NCBI RefSeq assembly: GCF_026342835.1
Contig: NZ_JAPEMI010000001.1
Coordinates: 6,578,501 to 6,642,500 of the forward strand
DNA from: Streptomyces sp. NBC_00154
Lineage (GTDB): Bacteria > Actinomycetota > Actinomycetes > Streptomycetales > Streptomycetaceae
Direction: 5' to 3'
Length of the DNA: 64,000 nucleotides
Positions 16,860-25,829 of this stretch are shown here, in pieces. The notes beneath the pieces are model-generated. The model was given only the letters and a program-made list of their open reading frames with translations. It searched no databases and had not been told where the DNA came from. Within the stretch, counting starts at the first letter, position 1, and every line of letters starts with the position of its first letter. The position numbers and the translations under genes are program-made.

Positions 16860-18203
16860 ATGACCATGCTAAAGGGAACCAATGTTCCGGTGGCGGCTCA
16901 GGCCGTGCGGGTCGAATTGGGGTGGCGTGCCACGCCGGGCGCACCGGACGTCGATGGATCGGCGCTCCTCCTCGTGTCGGGAAAGGTACGCAGCGACGCG
17001 GACTTCGTCTTTTACAACCAGCCGGTGCACGCCTCGGGCGCGGTACGTCACGAGGGCAGACGGAGCGTGGCCGACGGCGTCACGGACAGCCTCGCGGTGG
17101 ACCTGGAGCGGGTGGAGCCCGAAATCGATCGCGTCGTCCTGGCCGCCTCGGCGGACGGTGGCACCTTCGGGCAGGTGACGGGACTCCACGTACGGATCAT
17201 GGACGCGTCGGACGGCACCGAACTCGCGCGCTTCGACAGTGCCGACGCGACGGTGGAGACCGCGTTCATTCTCGGTGAGCTGTACCGACGGCAGGGGGCC
17301 TGGAAATTCCGGGCCGTGGGCCAGGGGTACAGCAGCGGTCTCGAAGGTCTCGCAACGGACTTCGGTATTTCCGTCGACGAACCACAACAGCCCCAGCAAC
17401 CTCACCAAGGGCAGCAGCCTCAGTCGCCTCAACCGGCGACGCGAGTTGACCTGCCGCCACCGCCACAGGTGTCCCCCGGGCAGTACCCCCAGTCCCCGCC
17501 TGCCGCCCCGATGGCACCACCCGCACCCCCGACACCCCCTCCCGCCCCGCCGGTCGCTCAGCCCGTCCGGCTGACCAAGGTGACGCTCACCAAGGAAGCG
17601 CCCTCGGTCTCCCTCGCCAAGCAGGGCGGCACTTCGGGAGCCATGCGCGTCAATCTCAACTGGCAAGTGCGCAAACAGTTCACGGGCTGGGGCAGCAAAC
17701 TCGGCAGAGCCATCGCCAACCACGCGGACCTCGATCTTGATCTCTGCGCCCTCTACGAACTGACCGACGGCAGGAAGGGAGTTGTCCAGGCACTCGGAAA
17801 CGCCTTCGGCGCTCTCGGACAGCCCCCTTATATCCATCTCGACGGAGACGACCGCACCGGCGCCGTCTCCACCGGCGAGAACCTGACCATCAACCTTGAT
17901 CACAAGGATCGGCTCCGCCGCGTCCTGATCTTCGTCACCATCTATGAAGGCGCCCGGAGTTTCGCCGATCTGCACGCGACCGTCACCCTGCAGCCGCAGC
18001 ACGGCGCCGCGATCGACTTCTCGCTCGACGAATGCACCGTCCCCTCCACGGTCTGCGCGCTCGCACTCATCACCAACAACGCCGGAGACCTCACCGTGCA
18101 GCGCGAAGCCCGCTATCTCGTACCCGAGCGCGGGGTGAGCCCGCAGCGCACCGTCGACTACGCCTACGGGTGGGGGATGAACTGGACACCCGGCCGTAAA
18201 TGA
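16860..18203 (+). CDS. TerD-family protein with two TerD domains
   Basis: 447 residues from ATG 16860 (an alternative ATG at 16866 has better spacing from GGGGCGAG). The first TerD domain spans about 1-175 and includes SGKVRSDADFVFYNQPVH. A Pro/Gln-rich linker runs about 178-245. The second TerD domain (about 246-447) has the calcium-site pattern DLDLDLCALYELTDGRKG and IHLDGDDRTG, plus GENLTINLDHKD. TerD proteins bind Ca2+ and belong to tellurite/stress-response systems whose biochemistry is poorly known. No other ter genes are adjacent. A truncated transposase ends against its 3' end. Confidence 0.9.
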   Translation: MTMLKGTNVPVAAQAVRVELGWRATPGAPDVDGSALLLVSGKVRSDADFVFYNQPVHASGAVRHEGRRSVADGVTDSLAVDLERVEPEIDRVVLAASADGGTFGQVTGLHVRIMDASDGTELARFDSADATVETAFILGELYRRQGAWKFRAVGQGYSSGLEGLATDFGISVDEPQQPQQPHQGQQPQSPQPATRVDLPPPPQVSPGQYPQSPPAAPMAPPAPPTPPPAPPVAQPVRLTKVTLTKEAPSVSLAKQGGTSGAMRVNLNWQVRKQFTGWGSKLGRAIANHADLDLDLCALYELTDGRKGVVQALGNAFGALGQPPYIHLDGDDRTGAVSTGENLTINLDHKDRLRRVLIFVTIYEGARSFADLHATVTLQPQHGAAIDFSLDECTVPSTVCALALITNNAGDLTVQREARYLVPERGVSPQRTVDYAYGWGMNWTPGRK

Positions 18204-19369
18204 CCGTTCCTAACCAGCGTGCATGAGTGAGTCTTGGGCCCACTGGTGGCTTCGATGCCGATCGCGGCGACACCGATACGCTTGGCCCAGTTGATCAGGC
18301 GGGTCAGGGCATGGCGGATCTGTGCGTCGCGATGACCAGCAGTGCCGGACAGGTCGTAGCCGAAGCGGTGCGGCTCGCCGATGGGGTTGCCGTGGCGGTC
18401 GAGTAGGTAGGCGGCGAAGTGGTCTGCGTTGGTGTCGACGCCGATCATGCCCCGGGCGCGGGCGGTCTCCAACGGGATGGTCTGCACGACGGGGCGTTGC
18501 CAGGATGCGGTGAGGTACCAGCGGCCACGGTCCGTATCGAGGTGGATGCGGTAGGCCACGGCCCGGTTGGCTTCGATGCGGTCGGCCCACTCCGCACCCC
18601 GGTGCGCGAACCCGATACGGGCGGTGAGGATGTACCGGCTGTGCCGGGTGTTGGCCAGGTGCGCGAGCGGAACAGGCAGCTTGATGGACACTTCACCGTC
18701 CGGAGTGACGCGGATCGTCTCGTTCCCGAACCGCTTCCCCGACTCACCATCAGCAGCGATGAACCAGCGTGACGCCTCCCACCGTTCCCGCCACTCGTCT
18801 TCGGTGAGACCGGCCTGGGCGAGGTGGTGGCGGGTGTTGAGGAGACGCTTGCCGCCCCGCACCACCCGGACCCGTCCGGCCTGCCAGTCGGCGACGGCCG
18901 CCGTGTGCCGCGCCGTAAGTGTTGCGAGACGCCGGGATTTGCGAAACCACTCGTTCTTCGACCGATAGCCACCCGCAGCCCGCTTCGTTCCGGGTTCCCC
19001 GACCGGGAGGGACAGGCGGTGCCGCAGCATCTTGATCCCGGCATCCAGCTTCCGGATATACGCCGCCTGGCAACGCCGGGCCAGCGCCCACTGGTCGTGG
19101 GTGGCCTTGGTGATCGCTCCGGCGATCCGCGACGACGACTCCTTCGTCAGGTCCCGCTTACGCGCCGCCCAGGTGTCCGCACCGTGCTCGAGACCGTCCG
19201 CACAGCGGGCCCTGAGATCACGGGAGGCCAGCGCACCCTGATGCTCACCGACGGCTCGCAGCACTATCTCGTCCTGGGCGGTCAGGTGCTTGAGGTGGTC
19301 CCGGATCGCTACCCCGCAAGGCCCGGGCACCACAAAGGGGGCTGTCAGCTCCCGCAAGGTACCCACCAC
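18164..19369 (-). pseudogene. TnpB/OrfB-type transposon nuclease, 3'-truncated (IS605/IS607-like remnant)
   Basis: From GTG 19369 (GAGGGGGG upstream) the frame encodes a Streptomyces OrfB-like protein: LRELTAPFVVPGPCGVAIRD, then KRFGNETIRVTPDGEVSIKLP. The first RuvC acidic motif is GVDTNADHFAAYLLD and the second begins as AAIGIEA. Just after that Glu (about 18250) the similarity stops. The residues TSGPKTHSC and on are unrelated, and the frame runs into the terD 3' end before a stop at 18164. The C-terminal zinc ribbon and the third RuvC Asp are missing, so it should be inactive. No TnpA gene or intact ends are seen. Confidence 0.8.
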
Positions 19370-19590
19370 ATCACCCCCCTCAGGCCGGACACCTGCCACC
19401 CAGGCCAACGAGCAACGGCCGCCAAGGTCACCCATTCGGCCCCAGAACTTCCGTTCCCACCTCCGCAAACCCACCGGCAGAATTCACTCCCGCACGCCAC
19501 CACTCACTTCGGCTCAGTAAACCGACAGCAGCTCACCACCCCCGGGCCGTCCGGTCCCGCCACCGCCGGCGGACCGGTACCGCCATCCGT

Positions 19591-20769
19591 TCAACGGTCC
19601 GGCGCGGCCTCGGGACGGGCGTAGGTACGCCCCTTCCAGGCCGCGCCACGGCCCCGGTGGTGCTGCAACGCCGAATCGACCGTCATCAGCAGATAGAGCA
19701 CGGCCGTGAACGGCAGCAGTGGCGCCAGCCAGAGCGACTGCCGGTAGAAACCCAGCATCGGCATATACGTCCCGGCCATCACCACCCAGGCCGCGCCACC
19801 CGCCCACGCCGCTGGCGGATCCCCGCCCAGCAGCCCCGCCGCGAGCGTGACCGGCGGTACGAGGTAGACGAGCGCGAGGCCCAGCACCGTACCGACGAGC
19901 AGCAGCGGGTTGTGCCGCAACTGGGCGTACGCGCTCCGCGACACCATCCGCCAGAGATCCGCCAGCCGGGGATACGGCCGCACACTGTCCACCCGCTCCG
20001 CGAGCCCCAGCCAGATCCGGCCGCCGCTGCGCTGCACCGCGCGCGCCAGCGACACATCGTCGATCACCGCCTGCCGGATCGACTCCGGCACCCGAGCCCG
20101 CTCCGCGGCCGCGGTCCGCAGCAGCACGCACCCGCCCGCCGCGGCCGCGGTCCGCGCCGCCGCCCGGTTCACCCACCGGAACGGATAGAGCTGCGCGAAG
20201 AAGTACACGAAGGCCGGCACGACGAGGCGCTCCCATGCACTCGCCACCCTCAGCCGCGCCATCTGCGAGACCAGATCGAACCCGCCGGAGCGGGCGGCGG
20301 CGACCAGCTCCCGCAGGCTGTCCGGCTCATGCGCGATGTCCGCGTCCGTCAGGAGCAGGTACTCCGGCGCCGGCTCGCGGGCCCGCGCCAGGGAGATCCC
20401 GTGCCGCACGGCCCACAGCTTGCCCGTCCAGCCCGGCTCGGGCTCCCCGGGCGACACCACCGTCACCGGAAGCCCGCCGTACCGCACGGACAGCGCACGG
20501 GCAAGGTCCCCCGTGCCGTCCTTGCTGCAGTCGTCGACCAGGATGACCTCCGCGGCCCCCGGATAGTCCTGAGCCAGCAGCGACGGCAGACTCACCGGCA
20601 GCATGTCCGCCTCGTCGCGGGCGGGCACCACGATCGCGACCGACGGCCAGCCGTCCGGGGCCGTACGCGGCGGCAGCCGCTGGTCGGTCCGCCAGAAGAA
20701 ACCTTGTCCCAGCAGCAGCCACATCCATGCGGCCAGCGAACCCACGGCGATCCAGGCAACGGCGCTCAT
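19591..20769 (-). CDS. hpnB: HpnB-type family 2 glycosyltransferase
   Basis: 392 residues from ATG 20769. An N-terminal membrane helix (about 5-25) precedes a GT2 catalytic domain: VAIVVPARDEADMLPVSLPS, EVILVDDCSKDGTGD (DxD-like), LLLTDADIAHEPDSLREL. Three or four membrane helices follow at the C-terminus (about 280-370). The layout and the sequence GWTGKLWAVRHG are typical of hopene-associated glycosyltransferase HpnB. It is isolated here: no squalene-hopene cyclase or other hpn gene is in the window, so a role in hopanoid modification is by family only. Confidence 0.8.
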   Translation of the reverse strand: MSAVAWIAVGSLAAWMWLLLGQGFFWRTDQRLPPRTAPDGWPSVAIVVPARDEADMLPVSLPSLLAQDYPGAAEVILVDDCSKDGTGDLARALSVRYGGLPVTVVSPGEPEPGWTGKLWAVRHGISLARAREPAPEYLLLTDADIAHEPDSLRELVAAARSGGFDLVSQMARLRVASAWERLVVPAFVYFFAQLYPFRWVNRAAARTAAAAGGCVLLRTAAAERARVPESIRQAVIDDVSLARAVQRSGGRIWLGLAERVDSVRPYPRLADLWRMVSRSAYAQLRHNPLLLVGTVLGLALVYLVPPVTLAAGLLGGDPPAAWAGGAAWVVMAGTYMPMLGFYRQSLWLAPLLPFTAVLYLLMTVDSALQHHRGRGAAWKGRTYARPEAAPDR

Positions 20770-20827
20770 TCGCCGCAGTCTGCCCCACTGTGACGAGACC
20801 GCAAGGGCGGTCGACTATGGTGACCGG

Positions 20828-21613
20828 GTGAAGATCGCGCTTATGGACTCCGGAATCGGCCTGCTCGCGGCGGCCGCCGCGGTACGCCGGCTGAGGCCCG
20901 ACGCCGATCTGGTGCTCTCCTCCGACCCCGACGGCATGCCGTGGGGTCCTCGTACACCGCAGGACGTCACCGCACGCGCGCTCGCCGTGGCCCGTGCGGC
21001 GGCCACCCACCGGCCCGACGCACTGATCGTCGCCTGCAACACCGCCTCCGTGCACGCCCTGCCGACGCTCCGTGCCGAGCTGGAACCCACGCTGCCGGTC
21101 GTCGGCACCGTCCCCGCGATCAAGCCGGCCGCGGCCGGTGGCGGTCCGGTCGCGATCTGGGCCACCCCCGCCACCACGGGCAGCCCGTACCAGCGCGGGC
21201 TCATCGGTGACTTCGCCCGCTCGGTCGCCGTCACCGAAGTTCCGTGCCCCGGTCTCGCCGACGCCGTGCAGAACGCGGACGAAGCCGCGATCGACCGTGC
21301 CGTCGCAGCGGCGGCCGCTCTCACTCCACCGGACGTAAGGGCCGTCGTTCTGGGCTGCACCCACTACGAACTGGTCGCCGAGCGGATCCGGGCCGCCGTA
21401 CAGCAGCCCGGCCTGCCGCCCGTCACGCTGCACGGCTCCGCCGGAGCCGTCGCCGCCCAGGCGTTGCGCCGGATCGGCGCCGCACCCGCTCCTTCGGCCG
21501 AACCGGCCACCTCGCTCACCGTGCTCCTCAGCGGCCGCGCCGCCGAGCTGCCGGACGTCGCCCTGGCCTACGCCGAGGGCCTGTTGCTGGGGGCCGTCAG
21601 CCCTGCCCGCTGA
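20828..21613 (+). CDS. Aspartate/glutamate racemase-family protein
   Basis: 261 residues from GTG 20828, giving MKIALMDSGIGLLAAAAAV. Both catalytic cysteines of the family are present: VACNTASVHALP (first Cys) and VLGCTHYELVAERI (second Cys). The family racemises Glu or Asp through a two-base mechanism. It is probably not MurI: the usual GGLTV at the N-terminus reads GIGLLAAAA. A terminator follows directly. It is divergent from hpnB with only 58 bases between starts. Confidence 0.8.
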   Translation: MKIALMDSGIGLLAAAAAVRRLRPDADLVLSSDPDGMPWGPRTPQDVTARALAVARAAATHRPDALIVACNTASVHALPTLRAELEPTLPVVGTVPAIKPAAAGGGPVAIWATPATTGSPYQRGLIGDFARSVAVTEVPCPGLADAVQNADEAAIDRAVAAAAALTPPDVRAVVLGCTHYELVAERIRAAVQQPGLPPVTLHGSAGAVAAQALRRIGAAPAPSAEPATSLTVLLSGRAAELPDVALAYAEGLLLGAVSPAR

Positions 21614-21618
21614 GCCTG

Positions 21619-21641
21619 CGACGGCCCGGTGAGGGCCGTCG
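21619..21641 (+). terminator. Hairpin after the racemase gene
   Basis: CGACGGCCC-GGTGA-GGGCCGTCG, a perfect 9-bp stem with a 5-base loop, 5 bases after the stop codon. Confidence 0.7.
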
Positions 21642-21681
21642 GAGCCGTCGCGGCTGCCCGGATTCTGAGTACGCTGCTGGC

Positions 21682-22245
21682 ATGAGGGACCAGCCCCGAA
21701 AACCGACGCATGCCGGAGCCGAGACACCTCCCGCCGTCTGGACCGGCCGGGCCACCAACAGGGCCCAGTGGGTGCTCGCAGCCGCCGGTGCGGCCTGCAC
21801 GGCCCTGGGTATTCAGCTCGCCGTGAGCTCCAACTGGACCTCCGGTGTCATCCCGCTGCTGATGTCGGTGATCGGCTGCGTGGCGGCCGGACTCCTCGTG
21901 CTGTTCGGCACGCTCGCCTTTGTGAACGTGGCCGTCCGGGTCGACGGGCACGCCCTCGAAGTGCGCTGCGGCCACATGGGGCTGCCGCGCCGCCGGATCC
22001 TGCTCACCCACGTGGTGGGCGCGGATTTCGTACCCCGGGTCACCCCGCGCCAGTGGGGCGGCTGGGGCTACCGCTGGCGCCCCGAGCAGGGCACGGCGGT
22101 GGTGGTCCGCAAGGGGGAGGGGCTGGTCGTCAGGCTCGGCGACGGCAGGACCTTCACGGTCACGGTGGACGATGCGGAGGCGGGCGTACGGTTCATCCGC
22201 GAGCAGCTCCAGATGCCGGCGGCCGGCGCAGCGGCCGGTGCCTGA
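21682..22245 (+). CDS. Hypothetical membrane protein (PH-domain-like)
   Basis: 187 residues from ATG 21682. Two adjacent membrane segments (about 30-47 and 55-78) are followed by a soluble beta-rich domain (VNVAVRVDGHALEVRCGHMG, then GWGYRWRPEQGTAVVVRKGE). The final helix is EAGVRFIREQLQ. The arrangement resembles bacterial PH-like membrane proteins (DUF3093-type), but I cannot assign a family securely. Confidence 0.65.
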   Translation: MRDQPRKPTHAGAETPPAVWTGRATNRAQWVLAAAGAACTALGIQLAVSSNWTSGVIPLLMSVIGCVAAGLLVLFGTLAFVNVAVRVDGHALEVRCGHMGLPRRRILLTHVVGADFVPRVTPRQWGGWGYRWRPEQGTAVVVRKGEGLVVRLGDGRTFTVTVDDAEAGVRFIREQLQMPAAGAAAGA

Positions 22246-22283
22246 GCGGGCAAGAGCCTGAGTGGTTCAGCCGCCCCGGTCGG

Positions 22284-23441
22284 TCAGAGCGGGGTGTGAT
22301 CTGCTTGCGGACCGCGGTCGGCCGTGGTCCGCCTCACCTGCGCGGAACGTCCTGCATCCTCGTCTCCCTCCGTACGGCTCCCGTCAGCCGCTCCTGCTGT
22401 GTCCGAAGCGGCTCTGCCGTCCCCGATGGGCAGCCGGGCCGATGCCAGCCCCGCGAGCAGTCCTGCGCCCGCCGTCACGGGTGTGAAGCTCAGTGCGTTT
22501 CCGACACTCGCCAGGGCCGCGAGCGCGGTGAGCGCGGCGCCCGCCGTCAGGACGACTGCCGTGGAGCGGGGCGAGCGCCAGAGCACGTACAGCAGCCAGC
22601 CGAAGGCCGCACCCAGCAGCGTCACCCCCGCCACGCCCTGTTCGGCGGCCTGCTGCAGCGGCGCCGAGTGGGGTTTACCGTCGGACCGCAGAGTCTGCTG
22701 GGCGGTCGGGCTCATCTCGGCGAACCGGTCGGGCCCGACGCCCAGCACCGGATGCTCCTTGGCTAGCGTCACCGCGTCCTGCCACAGAAGCACGCGGTTC
22801 CCGGTCAGCTGGCCCTCCAGGGAGATAGTCAGGCCGTCGGGCAGCGCTTCCTCCGCCACCGCCCACGACGCACCGACGACCAGCGCCGTGACCAGTGCGA
22901 ACCCGGCGAGCCCGAGCAGCCTGCGGCGCATTTTCGCCGCGGCCAGCGAACAGAGCAATACGCCGAGCGCCGCGACGAAACCGGCCACCGACCGCATGGT
23001 CAGCGCGGCGCAGGCGGTGCCGAACGCGAGCAACCGCAGTGTGAGGCGCAACGGAGCCCGCCGGGCTGCCGCGGCCGCGCAGCAGGCGGCACCCACAGCC
23101 AGTACCAGCAGCGCGGCCGCCGCCCCGGTGTGCCCCGGCGCGATGTCGACGGCGGCGGTGGCACCCGGCATGCCACTGCTGCGTGAGACGAGGGCCATGA
23201 CGAGGGCGGCGACGGCGGCGGCCGTGGCGGTGGCCACCGGCAGCAGCGTGCCGCAGATCCGACCGCAGGCGAAGCCCGCGGCGACGGCCAGCAGTGCCAG
23301 CAGCACGCCCTCCGGCCTGGTCTCCCGCCCGGCCGCGCTGACCAACGACCAGATCGCGCAGGCGGCGAGAATCACCGCTCCGGCTCCGTCGGACGCGTTG
23401 CCGCGTTCCCGGGCCGCGTACCCGCCTGCCGGTGCAGTCAT
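22284..23441 (-). CDS. O-antigen ligase (Wzy_C)-family membrane protein
   Basis: 385 residues from ATG 23441 (GGGGGG 8 bases upstream); the frame is open to 23516. About ten membrane helices. The family signature is in the large loop: GNRVLLWQDAVTLAKEHPVLGVGPDRFAE, with HSAPLQQAAEQGVAG after it (H near the periplasmic face). Wzy_C proteins polymerise or ligate undecaprenyl-linked glycans. The gene is convergent with the PH-like gene and divergent from lnt. The C-terminal 45 residues are polar and disordered. Confidence 0.8.
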   Translation of the reverse strand: MTAPAGGYAARERGNASDGAGAVILAACAIWSLVSAAGRETRPEGVLLALLAVAAGFACGRICGTLLPVATATAAAVAALVMALVSRSSGMPGATAAVDIAPGHTGAAAALLVLAVGAACCAAAAARRAPLRLTLRLLAFGTACAALTMRSVAGFVAALGVLLCSLAAAKMRRRLLGLAGFALVTALVVGASWAVAEEALPDGLTISLEGQLTGNRVLLWQDAVTLAKEHPVLGVGPDRFAEMSPTAQQTLRSDGKPHSAPLQQAAEQGVAGVTLLGAAFGWLLYVLWRSPRSTAVVLTAGAALTALAALASVGNALSFTPVTAGAGLLAGLASARLPIGDGRAASDTAGAADGSRTEGDEDAGRSAQVRRTTADRGPQADHTPL

Positions 23442-23635
23442 CCGTTCGACCCCCCGAACTGTGACCGTCCCGTCCGCGACGGCCGGATGCGGCCGGTCGG
23501 CGGGGGACTGGCGCACACGCTAACGGCAGTGGTGCGACTTTGTGGAGGAAAAGCGCAGGAACGATCCGGCGGGGAGGATTCCGGCAACGGCACGGGACTG
23601 CCCCGCACACAGCCGACCACCGTAGACTCCGCCTG

Positions 23636-25228
23636 GTGAGCGCCACTATCACCCCAGTCGACGACCCGCAGTCCGCCCCTCCGGCCGGGGGCAGACGGCT
23701 TCTGCCGCGGCTCGTACGGCCTGCCGCGGCCGTGCTCTCGGGGGTGATGCTGTATCTGAGCTTCCCGCCCCGGCCCCTGTGGTGGCTGGTTCTGCCCGGC
23801 TTCGCACTGCTCGGCTGGTGTCTGCACGGCCGTCGGCTGCGCGCCGGATTCGGCCTCGGCCTGCTGACCGGCCTCGGCTTCATGCTGCCGCTGCTGCACT
23901 GGACGGGCGAGGAGGTCGGCCCCGTCCCATGGCTGGCGCTCGCCGTCGCCGAAGCGCTGTTCGTCGCCGTGGGCTGCATCGGGATCGCCGCCGTGTCCCG
24001 CCTCGCCTGGTGGCCGGTCTGGGCCGCCGCCGTCTGGACGCTGGACGAGGCGGTCCGGGCCAGGGTGCCCTTCGGCGGCTTCCCCTGGGGCAAGATCGCG
24101 TTCGGGCAGGCGGACAGCGTGTTTCTGCCGCTCGCGGCCGTCGGCGGCACACCGCTGCTCTCGTTCGCGGTGGTGCTGTGCGGCTTCGGCCTCTTCGAAG
24201 CGGTGCGTTCCTTCCGCACGTACCGCAGCACCGGTCAGGTCCCCCGAGCCGCAGTCGCCGCCGCAGCTGTAACCGTCCTCGTACCCCTGGCCGGGGCGCT
24301 GGCCGCGCTGCCGCTCGTCGACGACTCGGCGGAGGACGGCACTGCGACCGTCGCAGCGATCCAGGGCAACGTGCCCCGCCTCGGACTCGACTTCAACTCC
24401 CAGCGCCGCGCCGTCCTCGACAACCACGCACGCCGGACCGAACAGCTCGCCCGCGATGTGAAGGCGGGCAAGGTGCCGCAGCCCGCCTTCGTCCTGTGGC
24501 CCGAGAACTCCTCCGACCTCGACCCCTACCGCAACGCGGACGCGCGGATCGTCATCGACGACGCAGTGAAGGCGATCAACGCCCCCACCGTGGTCGGCGC
24601 GGTCGTCGAGCCCAACACCGGCAAGCTGCGCAACACCCTCATCCAGTGGGACCCGAGCGGCGGCCCCGTCGCCACGTACGACAAGCGCCACATCCAGCCC
24701 TTCGGCGAGTACATGCCGATGCGCTCGATCGCACGCGTCTTCAGCTCGGACGTCGACCGGGTGCAGCGCGACTTCGGACCGGGCAAGAAGGTCGGCGTCT
24801 TCGATCTGGCGGGCACCCAGGTGGGGCTCGTCACCTGCTACGAAGCCGCCTTCGACGACGCCGTACGGGACACCGTCGAACACGGCAGCCAGCTGATCGC
24901 CGTCCCCAGCAACAACGCCACCTTCGGCCGAAGCGAGATGACGTACCAGCAGCTGGCCATGAGCCGGGTGCGGGCCGTCGAGCACAGCCGGTCCGTCGTC
25001 GTCCCCGTCACCAGCGGGGTCAGCGCGGTCATCCGCCCGGACGGGACGATCGTCCAGCAGACGAAGATGTTCACCCCGGACGCGCTGGTGGACAAGGTGC
25101 CGCTGCGCTCGTCCCTGACCCCCGCGACCCGGCTGGGCACGCTCCCCGAAGGGCTGCTCGCGCTGATCGCCGTGGCGGGACTGGGCTGGGTGGCTGTCCG
25201 GTCGGTACGGGTCCGCCGCGGGCGGTGA
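23636..25228 (+). CDS. lnt: Apolipoprotein N-acyltransferase
   Basis: 530 residues from GTG 23636. TAGACT at 23623-23628, seven bases upstream, and the lack of a ribosome site suggest a leaderless mRNA. Six or more N-terminal helices (PFGGFPWGKIAFGQ is the conserved Lnt segment) precede a nitrilase-like domain. The catalytic triad is visible: Glu in KRHIQPFGEYMPMR, Lys (VLWPENSSD region and YDKRHIQPFGE) and Cys in GLVTCYEAAFDD. Lnt N-acylates the N-terminal Cys of lipoproteins on the outer membrane face. Substrates such as the lipoprotein at 61128-62054 are plausible. Confidence 0.9.
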   Translation: MSATITPVDDPQSAPPAGGRRLLPRLVRPAAAVLSGVMLYLSFPPRPLWWLVLPGFALLGWCLHGRRLRAGFGLGLLTGLGFMLPLLHWTGEEVGPVPWLALAVAEALFVAVGCIGIAAVSRLAWWPVWAAAVWTLDEAVRARVPFGGFPWGKIAFGQADSVFLPLAAVGGTPLLSFAVVLCGFGLFEAVRSFRTYRSTGQVPRAAVAAAAVTVLVPLAGALAALPLVDDSAEDGTATVAAIQGNVPRLGLDFNSQRRAVLDNHARRTEQLARDVKAGKVPQPAFVLWPENSSDLDPYRNADARIVIDDAVKAINAPTVVGAVVEPNTGKLRNTLIQWDPSGGPVATYDKRHIQPFGEYMPMRSIARVFSSDVDRVQRDFGPGKKVGVFDLAGTQVGLVTCYEAAFDDAVRDTVEHGSQLIAVPSNNATFGRSEMTYQQLAMSRVRAVEHSRSVVVPVTSGVSAVIRPDGTIVQQTKMFTPDALVDKVPLRSSLTPATRLGTLPEGLLALIAVAGLGWVAVRSVRVRRGR

Positions 25229-25261
25229 GTCGTGCCGGGCGAGCCACGTATGGTCGTCCCC

Positions 25262-25741
25262 ATGGCTACTCCTGACTTCATCCGCGAACTCCGTGTCACT
25301 GCCGGTACACAGCTGCTCCTGCTGCCGGGCGTCACTGCCGTGGTCTTCGACGACGAGGGCCGGGTGCTGCTCGGGAGACGCTCCGACACCGGCAAATGGT
25401 CGATCATCGGTGGCATCTGCGAACCGGGGGAGCAGCCGGCGGTGTCGGCGGTCCGCGAGGTGTACGAGGAGACCGCCGTGCACTGCGTGGCGGAGCGGGT
25501 GGTGCTCACGCAGATGCTCGATCCCGTGCAGTACGCGAACGGCGACCGGTGCCAGTTCCTGGACGTCACCTTCCGCTGCCGGGCGACCGGGGGCGAGGCG
25601 CGCGTCAATGACGACGAGTCGCTGGAGGTGGGCTGGTTCCCGGTCGACGCCCTGCCGCCGTTGAACGAGTTCGGGCTCCTGCGGATCAAGCAGTCGCTCA
25701 CGGACGAACCCACCTGGTTCGAGCCCGCGGGCCGACAGTGA
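25262..25741 (+). CDS. Nudix hydrolase
   Basis: 159 residues from ATG 25262. The Nudix box is GGICEPGEQPAVSAVREVYE followed by ETAV. All metal-binding Glu residues (REVYEE) are present; the usual Gly near the end is Ala. The family cleaves nucleoside diphosphates linked to another moiety; the substrate cannot be read from sequence. A 13-bp stem terminator separates it from the convergent MHS transporter. Confidence 0.9.
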   Translation: MATPDFIRELRVTAGTQLLLLPGVTAVVFDDEGRVLLGRRSDTGKWSIIGGICEPGEQPAVSAVREVYEETAVHCVAERVVLTQMLDPVQYANGDRCQFLDVTFRCRATGGEARVNDDESLEVGWFPVDALPPLNEFGLLRIKQSLTDEPTWFEPAGRQ

Positions 25742-25768
25742 CGCAGTAGCAGCAGCCGCGCAGGCAGA

Positions 25769-25803
25769 CGCCGGACGGGCTCGACCACTCAGCCCGTCCG
25801 GCG
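25769..25803. terminator. Bidirectional hairpin between Nudix and MHS genes
   Basis: CGCCGGACGGGCT (25769-25781) pairs perfectly with AGCCCGTCCGGCG (25791-25803), a 13-bp stem with a 9-base loop, between convergent genes ending at 25741 and 25830. Confidence 0.8.
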
Positions 25804-25829
25804 ATTCCACGACTCACACAGTCAGATGC

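Noticed and set aside
23438..25810. 790-codon open frame on the minus strand over lnt and the Nudix gene
   Set aside because: Antisense shadow: lnt and Nudix motifs on the plus strand are unambiguous and this frame has none.
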